Shown: piece by piece, positions 1 through 11,671 of the stretch
How positions within the stretch are numbered: the first letter of the stretch is position 1
Layout of the letters: each line of letters starts with the position of its first letter
NCBI RefSeq assembly: GCF_963082655.1
Contig: NC_081553.1
Coordinates: forward strand, 129,795,736-129,859,735
Source: Stomoxys calcitrans
Lineage: Eukaryota > Arthropoda > Insecta > Diptera > Muscidae
DNA: 64,000 bases
Direction of reading: 5' to 3'
Program-made: the position numbers and the translations under genes
The notes under the pieces: generated by a model
Told to the model about the DNA's origin: nothing
Database searches by the model: none
The model's input: only the letters and a program-made list of their open reading frames with translations

Positions 1-811
1 CCCACCACCTGAGGTATATATGTAAAACGACTTTCGCCAAAATTCGGTGAAAAATGCATACCTAATGCCCCATAGCAGCTATATCGATATATTCCGATTT
101 GAACCAAATACTAGGAAGTAAAAATCATTGTTCAATAAACCGATCTGAACCATATACGACACGGATGTCGAAAAGCCAAACATAAGTCACAGTGTAAAAT
201 TTCAGTGAAATCGGATTATAAATGCGCCTTTTATGTGGCCAAGACCAAATCTGCACCGCTTTGAGCCAAGTTGCAGAAAAAAATCGAAGAGCCTAACACA
301 ACTCAAATTTCGATAAAATCGGATTATAAATGCGCCTATTTTGGCCCCCAAAACCTTAAATCTTGATATCGGTCTATATGACAGCTATATCCAAATCTGG
401 ACCGATCTGAGCCAAATGGATGGAGGATGTCGAAGGGCCTAACACAACTCACTGTCCCAAATTTCAGCAAAATCGGATAATAAATGTGGCTTTTATGGGC
501 CTAAGACCCTAAATCGGCGGATCGGACTATATGGGGGCTATATCAAGATATAGTCCGATATAGCCCATCTTCGAACTTAACCTGCTTATGGACAAAAAAA
601 GAATCTGTGCAAAGTTTCAGCTCAACATCTCTATTTTTGAAGACTGTAGCGTGATTTCAACAGACAGACGGACGGACATGTCTAGATCATCTTTGATTTT
701 TACGCTGATCAAGAATATATATTCTTTATAGGGTCGGAAATGGATATTTCGATGTGTTGCAAACGGAATGACAAAATGAATATACCCCCATCCGTCGGTG
801 GTGGGTATAAA
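1..811 (+). repeat. Family 1-like TIR element (may be cut by window start)
   Basis: The left edge begins cccaccacctgaggtata and the right edge ends with ggtggtgggtata, an inverted pair. The interior consists of degenerate units built on ggnctatatnnnggctatat and aaatttcagcnaaatcggat. Near the right end are agacagacggacggacatg and tcaagaatatatattcttta, a signature also seen at the ends of the Family 1 copies at 9.5 and 43.4 kb. No protein-coding capacity is evident. Confidence 0.6.
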
Positions 812-812
812 A

Positions 813-2634
813 ATGTTGGGAAGATTGGCCAATAAATGCGCTTGCAGTGGGTCTAGGAGTGAAAAACAAAAATATATATGTTTTTATATATATATATTGA
901 GAGCTATATCTAAATCTGAACCGATTTTTATGAAATTCACCAGTAATGTCACAAGAAAATCCATCCTACCAAATTTCAAGAGAATTCGTCGACAAATAAC
1001 CATTTTATTGCTGTATTACCGCAAATCGGACTTACTTATATAGGGAAGCTATATCCAGATCTGAACCGATTTCCATGAAATTCACCAGTTATATCGAGAG
1101 TCATACGAAAATCCTTCCTACCAAATTTCAAGATATAACTGCAAATTGGACGAACATATATATGGGAGCTATATCCAAATCTGGACCGATTTTTATGAAA
1201 TTCCCCAAGAAAATCCATCCTACCAAATTTCAAGAGAATTCGTCGGCAAATAACCATTTTATTGCTGTATTACCGCAAATCGGACTTACTTATATAGGGA
1301 AGCTATATCCAGATCTGAACCGATTTCCATGAAATTCACCAGTTATATTGAGAGTCATAAGAAAATCCTTCCTACCAAATTTCAAGAGAATCGGTCGGCA
1401 AATGACTTTTTTATTGCTGTATTACTGTAAATCGGATGAACATATGGAACCTATATCCAAATCTGTACCGATTTTTTAAAAGCTCACCAGTAATATTGAG
1501 AGTCATAAGAAAATCCTTCCTACCAAATTTCAAGAGAATCGGTCGATAAATGACCATTTTTTTGCTTTATAACTGCAAATCGGACGAACATATATATGGG
1601 AGTTATATCCAAATCTGAACCGATTTTAATGAAATTCACCAGTAATATTGAGAGTCGTAAGAAAATCCTTCCTGCCAAATTTCGAAAGAATCGGGTAACA
1701 AATGATTATTCTATTGCTGTATTACTGCAACTCGGACGAACATATATATGGTATCTATATCCAAATCTGAACCGATTTTCATGAAATTCCACACCAATAT
1801 TGAGAGTCATAAGGAAATCCTTCCTACCAAATTTCAAGAGAATTGGTCGAGAAATGGCCATATTATTGCAAATCGGACGAACATATATATGGAATCTATA
1901 TCCAAATCTGAACCGATTTCTATGAAATTCACTAGTTATATCGAGAGTCATAAGGAAATCCTTCCTACCAAATTTAAAGAGAATCTGTCAACAAATGACC
2001 ATTTTATTGCTTTATTACTGCAAATCGGACGAACACATATATGGGAGTTATATCCAAATCTGAACCGATTTTTATGAAATTCACTAGTAATATTGAGAAT
2101 CATAAGAAAATCCTTCCTGCCGAATTTCGAAAGAATCGGTTAACAAATGACCATTCTATTGCTGTATTACTGTAAATCGGACGAACATATATATGGAAAC
2201 TATATCCAAATCTGAACCGATATTTTAAAAATTCACCAGTAATATTGAGAGTCATAAGAAAATTCTTCCTACCAAATTTCAAGATAATCGGTCGACAAAT
2301 GACCTTTTTATTACACTATTACTGCAAATCGGACGAACATATATATGGATGCTATATTCAAATCTGAACCGATTTTTTCCAATTTCAATAGGCTTCGTCT
2401 CTAGGCCGAAAAACATGCCCATACCAAATTTCAAGACGATCGGATGAAAATTGCGACCTGTAGTTTGCACACAAATAAACATGGACAGACGGACATAGCT
2501 AAAACAAATCAGAAAGTGATTCTGAGTCGATCGGTATACTTATCAATGGGTCTATCTCTCTTCCTTTTGGGTGTTACAAACAAATGCACAAAGTTAAAAT
2601 ACCCTGTACCACATTAGTGGTGTAGGGTATAAAA
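813..2634 (+). repeat. Family 2 element: about ten degenerate ~152-bp tandem units plus terminal module
   Basis: The phrase ttgctgtattactgcaaat recurs at about 1260, 1412, 1560, 1712, 2006, 2158 and 2311, mostly 148-153 bases apart. Each unit also carries ctatatccaaatctgaaccg and atccttcctaccaaatttca. The array ends in a module with acatggacagacggacatag, then a closing ttaaaataccctgtaccaca up to gtgtagggtata. Related minus-strand copies lie at 45.99-46.61 and 52.39-53.44 kb. Short open frames through the array are artefacts of the period. Confidence 0.75.
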
Positions 2635-4027
2635 AATATTTTCTAAATCTACATACCTATATGCATAGAATGTTGAACAGGGATTATAATGCCATTCTTG
2701 TATTTTTTTAAGCAGACTCATGAAAACATTTAAAACCAGAAAAATTATCAATTGTCCCAACCAAATTAACTTGATAACAGTACAGATATTTCAATTTTAA
2801 AGCTCCTTTTAGTCTTGGTCCTTGGTCTCCTTTTGCGGTGCTTTTTTTCTTTCGCACAATGCCCCTCTCAACAGCCATGTTGTAAAGTTATCATTATCAT
2901 CCATACTTTATTTATTATTATTTTCGATCGGGAATGCCACACAAAAAAAATTGAAAACAGTCGCTGGCGATTTCGCTTTCCATTTGGAAATTCATGCTTT
3001 ATGGATGCATCAAAGCTGGTGGATAGAGTGAATCTGGGTATACAATAAGAACCCAGAGACTGAGATCTGTAATCGACCCATTAGTGAATCCGAAGCCGGA
3101 CGTTTAAGTATGTGTGCATGTGTATTTATATGTCTACAGTAACATGGGGAGGATTAATATCCGAGCCCTCTTTTCAACCTAACCTAATAAGGGTTCAAAA
3201 ATCAGGTGAACCAAATCTTATCAACCTTCCCACATGCATTGCGTTTCCTTTAATCTGCATGACGATGTTGGGAGTCAGAACAGAAATGCACATACAAATG
3301 TTCCAGCCAAATATTTCAGGACACACGGAAACAGCCTTCGTAAGTCCTACGATGATCCACCCCATGCTGCTCCGACCTGGAACCCACAAAGGGTACCACG
3401 ATGTGGAAGACCGCAAGCGACAAGGCGCCGAACTGTTTTTAGAGAAAACCGCAAATCGATTAACGAATTAATACCAATAGCTCGTTACAGATATAATGGG
3501 AAATCTTTTGTAGTAGGTCAATAAATAATAATAAATATTTCAGGAATTGTTGTCAGGGGCTAAAGAAGTTAAATTATAAGATAGATTTATATGGGAGTTT
3601 TACTAGTTTAACGAAATATTTGAACCAAACTTAGCATGAACCAGACCTAATCGGAAATTTAGCATTTAGTATGGGAGCTATCTATGAACATAGAATATTT
3701 AACAAGCAAATCAATTTATTGGAATGTTTTGACAGTAAACTAAACGGAATTATTGTTTTTTAACAAATAAAGGTAAATTTTAAACTTAAAAAAATTAATT
3801 AACAGGGTTTATGGAATGTGTCTTGTATTTTCTTAAGTGTAGTACTATACAAAAAATTGACATGCATAAAGACATTCCAATTAGGCGCAAAACTAACAGA
3901 GTAGAAAATGAAAAAAAGAAAACAAAACTTGCAACAATGGATTTGAATACAAATGATAACTATAAGGGTTCGATTATGGATGGCAACTCAAGTATAGTTG
4001 CATTGTCAGAACATAAAATCATGAAAT
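2635..4027. other. mostly unclassified sequence
   Basis: No complete gene or repeat is visible. Two scraps stand out: 3125-3190, which resembles 51975-52035 (both contain accctcttttcaacctaa or a close variant), and a probable LINE tail at 3330-3525. A stretch at 2815-3050 can be read open in two frames, but I recognise no protein. Confidence 0.4.
3330..3525 (+). pseudogene. possible LINE ORF2 C-terminal fragment
   Basis: The reading from about 3370 gives WNPQRVPRCGRPQATRRRTV and then NRKSINELIPIARYRY. This resembles the tail of many non-LTR retrotransposon polyproteins, where a GRPK-x-TWRRTV block is followed by an Arg/Trp-rich segment. It is short and lacks the reverse transcriptase core, so it is a weak call. 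Confidence 0.35.
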
Positions 4028-4690
4028 AACAAGTAAGAGCGTGCTGAGTTCGGCCGGGCCGAATCTTATATACCCTCCACCATGGATCGCATTTGTCGAG
4101 TTGTATGCGCAGTATCTCTTTTTAGGCAAACAAAGAATATTGAATATATTAAGTTATAGTTCAATTCGGACCATAAATTAATGCTGAACATTGTAGAAAT
4201 CATTGTGTAATATTTCAGTTCATTCGGAAAAGAATTGCGCCTTGTAGGGGCTCAAGAATCAAAATCGGGAGATCGGTTTACATGGGAGCTGTATCAAGCT
4301 ATTGATCGATTCAGACCATATTAGACACGTATGTTGAAGATCATGAGAGAAGCCGTTGTACAAAATTTCTTCCAAATCGGATGAGAATTGCTCGCGCTAT
4401 TGGACCAAGAAGTCAAGATCCAAGACCGGTTTATATGACAGCTATACCAGATTATGAACCGATTTTAACCATAGTTCGCACAGTTGTTGGATATCATAAC
4501 AAAACACTACGTGCAAAATTTCAGTCAAATCGGATAGGAATTGCGACCTCTAGAGGCTCAAGAAGTCAAGACCCAAGATCGGTTTATATGGTAGCTTTAT
4601 CAAAACGTGGACCGATTTAGACCATTTACAATCCCAACCGACCTACACTAATAAAAAGTATTTTTGCAAAATTTCAAGCGGCTTCGAACA
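4028..4690 (+). repeat. Family 1 element, 3'-truncated copy
   Basis: It opens with acaagtaagagcgtgctgag, the palindrome ttcggccgggccgaa (4049-4063) and tataccctccaccatgga. It continues with repeated units (aagtcaagaccaagatcgg, tttatatggcagctatat type). The usual end module (acagacagacggacggacat to gagggtata) is missing; the copy breaks off near 4683 in tttcaagcggctt. Confidence 0.75.
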
Positions 4691-4839
4691 TATGAACGCC
4701 TTTAAGAAACGCTGATGCGAGAGCGGCTTCCCAATTGGAATGTTACGATAAACGTCAGTCAGCGGAGCAGGCCATGTGAAGTCAAACGTAATTGGGAAAT
4801 GCAAAGAGTTTATTCGAACAATCACGGCACGGGAAAACT

Positions 4840-5210
4840 TTGAGCACCTCACAGACTGGAACTTTGAGTTCCGATTTGTGTGGTGTTCATTGTTGATAAG
4901 AGAAGCTTATCTGCGAGCTACCTGGCGCGTCATAGTTGCCGTTGCCGAGAGTGAAATGCTTCATACAGAGTAGCTGCAATTGCAGTCGCGGACAATCAGC
5001 GGTATCGAGCGGAGAGTCTCAGTGAGATGCTCGATATGACAAGGCGAGCTATTGGCGCCTTTAAATAACCAATGCCCATCAAGTTCCCGCAGCGATGGGT
5101 CCTTTGGATCGAAACGAGCTTGCTCACCTGTAGGAGCTAGACGAGGACCGTCAACTCCACATATAGACATGTGGCTGCAACAACAACAACCTTTGGACTG
5201 ACTATCGCAC
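4840..5210 (+). repeat. SINE-like dispersed repeat with CAA-rich tail
   Basis: The core runs through tccgatttgtgtggtgttca, gagtagctgcaattgcagtc and cctttaaataaccaatgcc, and ends in gctgcaacaacaacaacc. The same order occurs at 22575-22865 on the plus strand and at 39085-39480 on the minus strand. A simple-repeat tail and short length suggest a SINE or other retroposed family. No A or B box is convincing in this copy. Confidence 0.6.
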
Positions 5211-5598
5211 TCTACAGGACGACACTTATCATTGGCTTGAAGAAATATGGTCCCAGACTGCTGATAGTAGTCCTGACTGTGATTGTGTCGAAGAAACATG
5301 ACCTCATACTGCTAATAGGAGCGCAAAGTCAGGTTTGACGTTGCGTTGTACAAAGGGAGAGGAGGATTTCTGCTGGCTCTTTGGCGATGGAGCAGCTTTT
5401 GGTTTATTGCATCACACTTGTGAGAAGATACAGGGTTATGGGTAAACTTTCCGTGACCGAACTCTCTTCAGGTACATAGTCCTTTCCACATTCTGTAGAG
5501 GGCAGAAATGTCTGGCTGGATGATTATCATACCAGTAACTGTTTTTCCCTGGTCTGCCTAGTTCTACACTTATTTGTACAGTAAGTTTTTTACCTTTT
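5211..5598. other. unclassified sequence
   Basis: It contains a local near-repeat (gactgctgatagtagtcctgac and then ctcatactgctaataggagc), but I recognise no gene or named repeat. Confidence 0.3.
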
Positions 5599-6268
5599 TA
5601 TACCCATCACCATAGGTTGGGGACATACTAATCTAGTCATTCCGTTTGTAATGCAACGAATATTCATCTGGGACCCCATGAAGTATAAATGTATGTCTCC
5701 CAGTCTTTCCGTCCGTCTGTGGAAATCATGATAGCGGTCTAACGAATAAAGACATCCGCTTCAAATATTGTACACAAACTTGTCATTGATGTAGGTCGTT
5801 GGGCGATATCGGTTCAGATATAGCTTCCATATGTAATGGCCCTTCGACTTGATTTCTTGAGCCCCCAAAAGATACAATTATTATCCGATTGCGCTCAAAT
5901 TTTGAATTTATTGCTCTCTTACGACATACAACCACCGTGCCAAGTGTGCTTCAAATCGGTGCAGAATATGATATAGTTCCAATATAAACCCATCTCGCGT
6001 TTTGACATCATGAGCCCTAGATACCGCAATTGTTAACCGATTTGGTAGAAATTTTGCACAAAGTGTTCCGTTTTGACTTCCAACTATAGTGCCAAGTATG
6101 GCCCAAATCGGTTTATAACCTGATATAGACTCCATATAAACCGATTACTCAATTTATCTTCTTGGTGGCCTAGAAGTGGAGTTACTGGCCGATTTGGCTG
6201 AAATTTTGCACGGAGTTTTTGGTTATGACTTCCAACATCCGTGGTAAGTACGGTTTAAATCAGTCTAT
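5599..6268 (-). repeat. Family 1 element, first part of a split copy
   Basis: It begins with tatacccatcaccataggtt, the inverted form of the Family 1 end. It carries the usual tgaaattttgcacnnagtgtt and caaatcggtntataacctga units. It breaks at cggtttaaatcagtctat, where a Family 3 element starts. The remainder resumes at 9034 with gatatagctctcatataaac. Confidence 0.7.
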
Positions 6269-9033
6269 CTATATAAAATCTACTAGCTGAACCGGGTACG
6301 CTCCGCTGCGCCTTCTTTAACACTCCAATATCTTTTTAGAATGGGGATACTTCGCCCTGAATGCGTATATCGAATTTGTGCCATTGTAGCCTATGTCCGC
6401 CTATCATGCTGACCGCCTGCGTTCAAATCCTGGCGAGAACATCGGACAAAATTTAAAGCGGTGGTTTCCCCTCCTAATGCTGGCGACATTTGCCATGCAT
6501 GGTCATGTAAAAAATTCTCCCCGAAGAGGTGTCGCACAGCGGCAAGCCATTCGGACTCGGCTATAAAAAAACTCCTTTATCATTGAGTTCAAACTTGAAT
6601 CGGAAAGCTTTCATTGATGTGTGAGAAGTGTGCCCCTTCTCGGTTTCTGGGTAAACTTTTACTCCACTCCCTAAAACCTTTCTTTTGAGTCCTACATTAT
6701 CGTATTGGTAAATATTTCCGGTTAAGGGGGTATTTGGGGCTAAAATAGATATACGCTTCGTGCTCTACTTTCCAATACATTTCATATGAACCCCATAATG
6801 ACATGATCGGTATATAAATTATGTTTGAGGGAGGGGTGGACCTACGGACCTTTGTCCTGAAAATGAGTATAAATTTCCCAGAAAACAATCGATTTAAACA
6901 TTAAATAGCTTTTGTATAATAGGGAGGATTTTTCGGGTGGGGTAGTTCCCCAAAACATAGCTCCTCAATTGGATATCAAATTCGTTTTTTCTCTTAAGTA
7001 CCTTTCGTTTGAGCTCTATGTTGTCGTGATTGGTCTATGTACCCATTTGGCGGGTTTTGGACGGTCCCCGAGGCACCCGACCCCAACAATAGAAACCATG
7101 TTTTGTTTTGACTGTGAGAGTGCGAAAAAAATTTCGAACGAATCGCATTACCAATCTCTGAGACCTGGTGTTTTTGAAAATTAGGGTAATGGGAAGTGTC
7201 TTTTTAGGGGAGGGATGCACCTCAGACATTTCGACTCAAATATGGTTATCAAATTCGTGCTGCCCTCCCAAATCCATTTAATGTGAGCTCCATATTGACA
7301 TGGTCGGTAAATTTGAACTGTTAGGAGGGCTTTGGGCTTTTGGGGCTGGGGCGGTCCCTGGCACTTTGTCCTGAAAATAGATCACAAATTCATTCTTTAC
7401 TCTCAAATATCGTTGATTTGAGCTCCATATTGCCACAATCGGAAATGAAGTTCAGTTTAGGGATTGCTTTAGGGCGTACCCCAAAACACTTGGTTCCAAA
7501 ATTGCATATCAAATTCGTTTTCTACTCTCAAATATCATTCATTTGAATCCCATATTGTCATAATTGATTATTCAACCTATTTGACTTATTTTTGGAAGTA
7601 AAGGCGCCACCTAGACTTGAATGCAAATTTTAATGTCATATTCGTAATCTACTCCCAAATACCTTTCATTTGAGTCCGATATAGACATGGTCGGCTAATA
7701 TGCCCATTTGTGGGTAATTGGGGGTGGGGTGACCTCCCATTACTCGGACCTAATTTTTTATGCCATATTTGTAATCTACTGTCGAATACATTTCATTCGA
7801 GATCCATATTGACATGAACGTGGAATATATCTTCTTAGAGGAGTTTTTGGGTTTGGGCGGCCCGATGGGTACTTGGACCCAAATTTTAATACGATATTCG
7901 TTTTCTAGTCTCCAATACCTTTCATTTGATACCCATATTGTGACTATCGGTTCACTTTTGGATAGCGTTGTTGGGGTAAGGGGGAGGGACCGCCCCCATC
8001 CGATATCTAATTATTATATAGCCTATGTTATGTATGTATATTTAAACAATCTGTGAAAATTTTAAGAAAATCGGTTCAGCCGTTTTTGATTCAATGGATC
8101 AAATAATAAAACCGAGTCCCATAGAGTTATGATGGGTCATATGTCCATTTAAGGCATTTTTGGGAGGTAGGGCGACCCCCTATACTTCGATCTAATTTTA
8201 CCTCTTATTTGAGGCCCACACTGACATATTCGTATTGTATTTTCCAATGCCTATCATTTGATACCCATATTGTCCCGATCGGTTGATTTGATTTGGGTGG
8301 TATTTTTGGATAAAGGGGGAGGGTCCGCCCCCTTCCGAAATCAACAAATTATAAAGCCTATTTTTCCTTCCTGACCAGACAAATACACACAATCTGTGAA
8401 AATTTTAAGAAAATCGGTTCAGCCGTTTTTGATTCAATGGATCAAATAATAAAACCGAGTCCCATAGAGTTATGATAGGTCATATGCCCATTTAAGGCAT
8501 TTTTGGGAGGTAGGGTGACCCTCTATACTTCGATCTGATTTTACCTTTTATTTGAGGCCGACATTGACATATTCGTATTGTTTTTTCCAATGCCTATCAT
8601 TTGATACCCATATTGTCCCGATCAGTTGGTTTGATTTGGGTGGTATTTTTGGATAACGGGGGAGGGTCCGCCCCCTTCCGAAATCAACAATTTATAAAGC
8701 CTCTTTCTCCTTCCTGACCATATTCGCAATCTACTCCCGACTACCTTTCATTTGAGTCCCATATTTTCATGATCTCGAAAAAACCTTTTTTGGGGGGTTT
8801 TGGGGTGGGGGCGAATTCTTAATATAAAATTCGTACACTACTCCTGAATACCTTTCATTTGGTTCCCATATTGTCCCGATGGGTGAACTTTTATTTTTGG
8901 GTAGTACTTTTGGGGTAAGGGGGAGGGTCCGCCCCCCTTCCGATATCAATCTGTGAAAATTTCAAGGTAATCGGTTCAGCCGTTTTTCGTCTAAACGGAA
9001 CAAATAAACACAAATTCATTTTTATATATAAGA
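6269..9033 (+). repeat. Family 3 element inserted in a Family 1 copy
   Basis: It starts ctatataaaatctactagct, then accgggtacgctccgctgcg. The interior repeats phrases such as cctttcatttgannnccata and gggggagggtccgccccctt, each several times. Near 8388-8480 it has aaaatcggttcagccgtttt, seen again at 8051 and 8966. It closes with acaaattcatttttatatat. It contains a SINE fragment at 6390-6650. No transposase or polymerase frame is visible. A minus-strand copy lies at 29943-31505. Confidence 0.65.
6390..6650 (+). repeat. tRNA-derived SINE fragment inside the Family 3 element
   Basis: It lacks the A-box end and begins at tgtccgcctatcatgctgac. It keeps the B-box-like gttcaaatcctggcgagaac, then ggtggtttcccctcctaatg, ggactcggctataaaaaaac and tgtgagaag. 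The same family is seen complete at 34860-35165. Confidence 0.7.
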
Positions 9034-9222
9034 AGATATAGCTCTCATATAAACCCATCTCCCGATTAGCTTCAATTTTATCCTGGTTTAGTAGAAATTT
9101 GGTACGTAAAGTAAAGTTATGTCCTTCAAATAAGTTCAGTTTTTGTAAATTTTTAGCAGAAGCCATGGTGGTGGGTTTCCAATATTAGGTCCGGCCGAAC
9201 TTAGTCAGTTTTTACTTGTTTC
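9034..9222 (-). repeat. Family 1 element, second part of the split copy
   Basis: It resumes with gatatagctctcatataaac, the expected continuation of the Family 1 unit interrupted at 6268. It ends in a degraded version of the terminal palindrome (tccggccgaa) followed by tttttacttgttt. Confidence 0.65.
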
Positions 9223-9527
9223 TTGTTGTTGTAGCAGTGTGTTGTACATTGAGGCGGCAGCCTCTACCCTTGAAGATGGTACGTACAAACGGTACGTACA
9301 AACGGATGTCATGGCATTGAATTGTTTCTTCTTCTATCGTTTCTGCAGTTTAGCACTTTCCTATGGTGTAACTCTTTTTGCTTTTCTTTGCCTTCTCTGT
9401 CCTTCTCTACAAATGTCTAGAACATTTTATACTGCCCAGATCAATAGATGAAAGTTGTGGACTTATTGCCACATTTTTATCGTTGGGACCACAGTGCGAA
9501 TCAACGATTCTATTAAGAAGCCAAGAT
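9223..9527. other. unclassified sequence with a GTT-rich start
   Basis: It starts with cttgttgttgtagcagtgtg and a tandem acgtacaaacggt pair (9282-9306). The remainder holds an open frame of 70 codons with no recognised similarity. Confidence 0.3.
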
Positions 9528-10530
9528 AAACAAGTAAGAGCGTGCTAAGTTCGGCCGGGCCGAATCTTATATACCCTCCACCATGGATCGCATTTGTCGA
9601 GTTCTTAGCGCGGTATCTCTTATTAGGCAAACAAAGAATAATGAATAAGAACTGTTATGCTATTGGATCTATATGAAGTTATAGTCCGATTCGGACCATA
9701 AATGAATTGAATGATGAACATTGAAATTGTAGAAGTCATTGTGTAATATTTCAGTCCATTCGGATAAGAATTGCGCCTTGTATGGGGCTCAACAAGCATA
9801 ATTGGGAAATATGTTATATGGGAACTGTATCAAGCTATATATCGATTCAGACCATATTGGACACGCATGTTGAAGGTCATGGGAAAAGCCGTTGTTCAAA
9901 ATTTCTGCCAAATCAGATGAGAATTGCGGCCTCTAGAGGTTCAAGAAGTCAAGATCCCACATCGGTTTATATGGCAGCTGTGTCAGGTTATGTTACGATT
10001 TGCGCCATACTAAGCACAGTTGTTGAATACCAAAACACCTCATGCAAAATTTCAGCCGAATCGTATGAGAATTGCGCCCTCCAGTGGCTCAAGAAGTCAA
10101 GATCCAAGGTCGCTTTATATGACAGCTATACCAGGTTATGAACCCATTTAAATCATGCTTAGCACAGTTATTGGAAGTCATAACAATCTACCCCGTGCAA
10201 AATTACATCGGATAGGAATTGCGCCCTCCAACAGCCCAAGAAGTCAAGAACCAAGATCGGTTTATATGGCAGCTATATCAAAACATGTACAAATTTGGTC
10301 CATTTACAATCCCAACCGACCTACACTAATTTAAAGTATTTGTGCAAAATTTCAAGCGCTTAGCGAAAGTTAGCGTGCTTTAGACAGACAGACGGACGGA
10401 CATGGCTAGATCGACTTAAAATGTCATCACGATCAAGAATATATACTTTATGGGGTCTTAGAAGCATATTTCGAGAATTTCGTCAGAATGACGAAATTAG
10501 TATACCCCCATCCCATGGAGGAGGGTATAA
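9528..10530 (+). repeat. Family 1 element, complete copy
   Basis: It begins aaacaagtaagagcgtgcta with the palindrome ttcggccgggccgaa at 9550-9564, then tataccctccaccatgga. It ends with agacagacagacggacggac, tcaagaatatatactttatg and cccatggaggagggtata. The inner ends (ccctccaccatgg and ccatggaggaggg) form an inverted pair, while the palindrome lies outside it on one side only. It is noncoding. Confidence 0.8.
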
Positions 10531-10532
10531 TA

Positions 10533-11179
10533 AAATGCCATAACTATAGTTATAGGAAAATATTTACTTTATGTATCTGTGAATCTAAAGACCTATATCA
10601 AGAATTAGTAAATGCAAATATTCGTACAAGTACTTCTTTAAGGAGCAATGAACACTTCAATGAGTGATGTCCTTTCAAATTTTAGCTCAATGATTTTTAT
10701 AGTTGATTCCCAACAGCATGCCGCTTCGCGAAACTCCTTTGTAGAGACGTTTTACACGGCCGAATACCCCTCAAAAAATGTCGCCAACATTCTTTAGTTT
10801 TTTCTCATGTTTTCTTCGGAATTCAAATCCAAGTCATAGGTGGATCTGTTAACCTCTACGCCTGGGTGCCTTCAATTATTAGTGCTAAAACATCACGTTC
10901 AGTCTATATTAATATATTTGGGGGTGTTACAAACGAAATAACGACATTAATACACAAATATCCTTTGTGCCTGGGTATAAAGGGTGGAATGTTTGAATCA
11001 TTTACATTTTTTCTTCCTATTGCAATTGTAGTATTTTTAAGAATTATCTCTTCCAAAACACATTATTGAAAGGTTAAAAGTTTGCACAAAGAAATCAGTG
11101 CAACGCTGTATCACACCACTCTCGTGCTTTTAAACATATTATTCACTTTATCTTTGTTCATATTATTACGAAATGAGTT
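10533..11179. other. intergenic sequence with no recognised feature
   Basis: This lies between the end of a Family 1 element and the candidate poly(A) site. I see no gene, repeat family or RNA gene in it. Confidence 0.4.
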
Positions 11180-11190
11180 TTTATTTTATT
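11180..11190 (-). terminator. candidate poly(A) signal of the cindr-like gene
   Basis: On the minus strand the sequence reads AATAAAATAAA, two overlapping AATAAA hexamers about 480 bases past the stop codon. That spacing suits a fly 3' UTR. Other sites further downstream cannot be excluded. Confidence 0.4.
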
Positions 11191-11671
11191 AAATGTGTAG
11201 TAAATTTTAAAATACTCGTATTTATCGTGTGTATGTTGGAATGGTGGCATATTGGCATGTTTATCTTATTATATATGCATGTATGTGTATATGTGTACAA
11301 ACAAAATACTTTAGTATGCGATACTGGAAGGAGGGACAAGGCGACCGGCACACTGCCCTAGCTATAATGGCTGCTCCGGTCTCCCCACTAACACCCCCCC
11401 CCCCAACATAAGAGGAAAATACAAATTGAAAATGATTAAATCTTAATTACGAAGAAGGGGCTATGTGTGATCGGTGAAGACATAGGGCAGGGGACTTTTA
11501 CACTGGCGCGAAACAAATTAAAAAGAAATTGATGTATATATATATAAATTATCGAAAAAAAAAAGAAATACTACAAAAATACATACAAAAAAAAAAGTCC
11601 ACAAAACTCAAGTGCCAAACAACAACAAAATGTCTTAAACTTGGAAATGGATTCGTTTCTTCACTACTACT
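11191..11671 (-). other. probable 3' UTR of the cindr-like gene
   Basis: This stretch lies between the stop codon and the candidate poly(A) signal. It is A/T-rich, with A- and T-runs and a 10-base C run near 11395-11404 that could be a variable mononucleotide tract. Open frames here on either strand look like chance. Confidence 0.4.

Noticed and set aside
813..2634. Regularly spaced repeat that might suggest a CRISPR array
   Set aside because: The whole ~152-base unit is repeated with gradual divergence. There are no short identical repeats with unique spacers, and the genome is eukaryotic.
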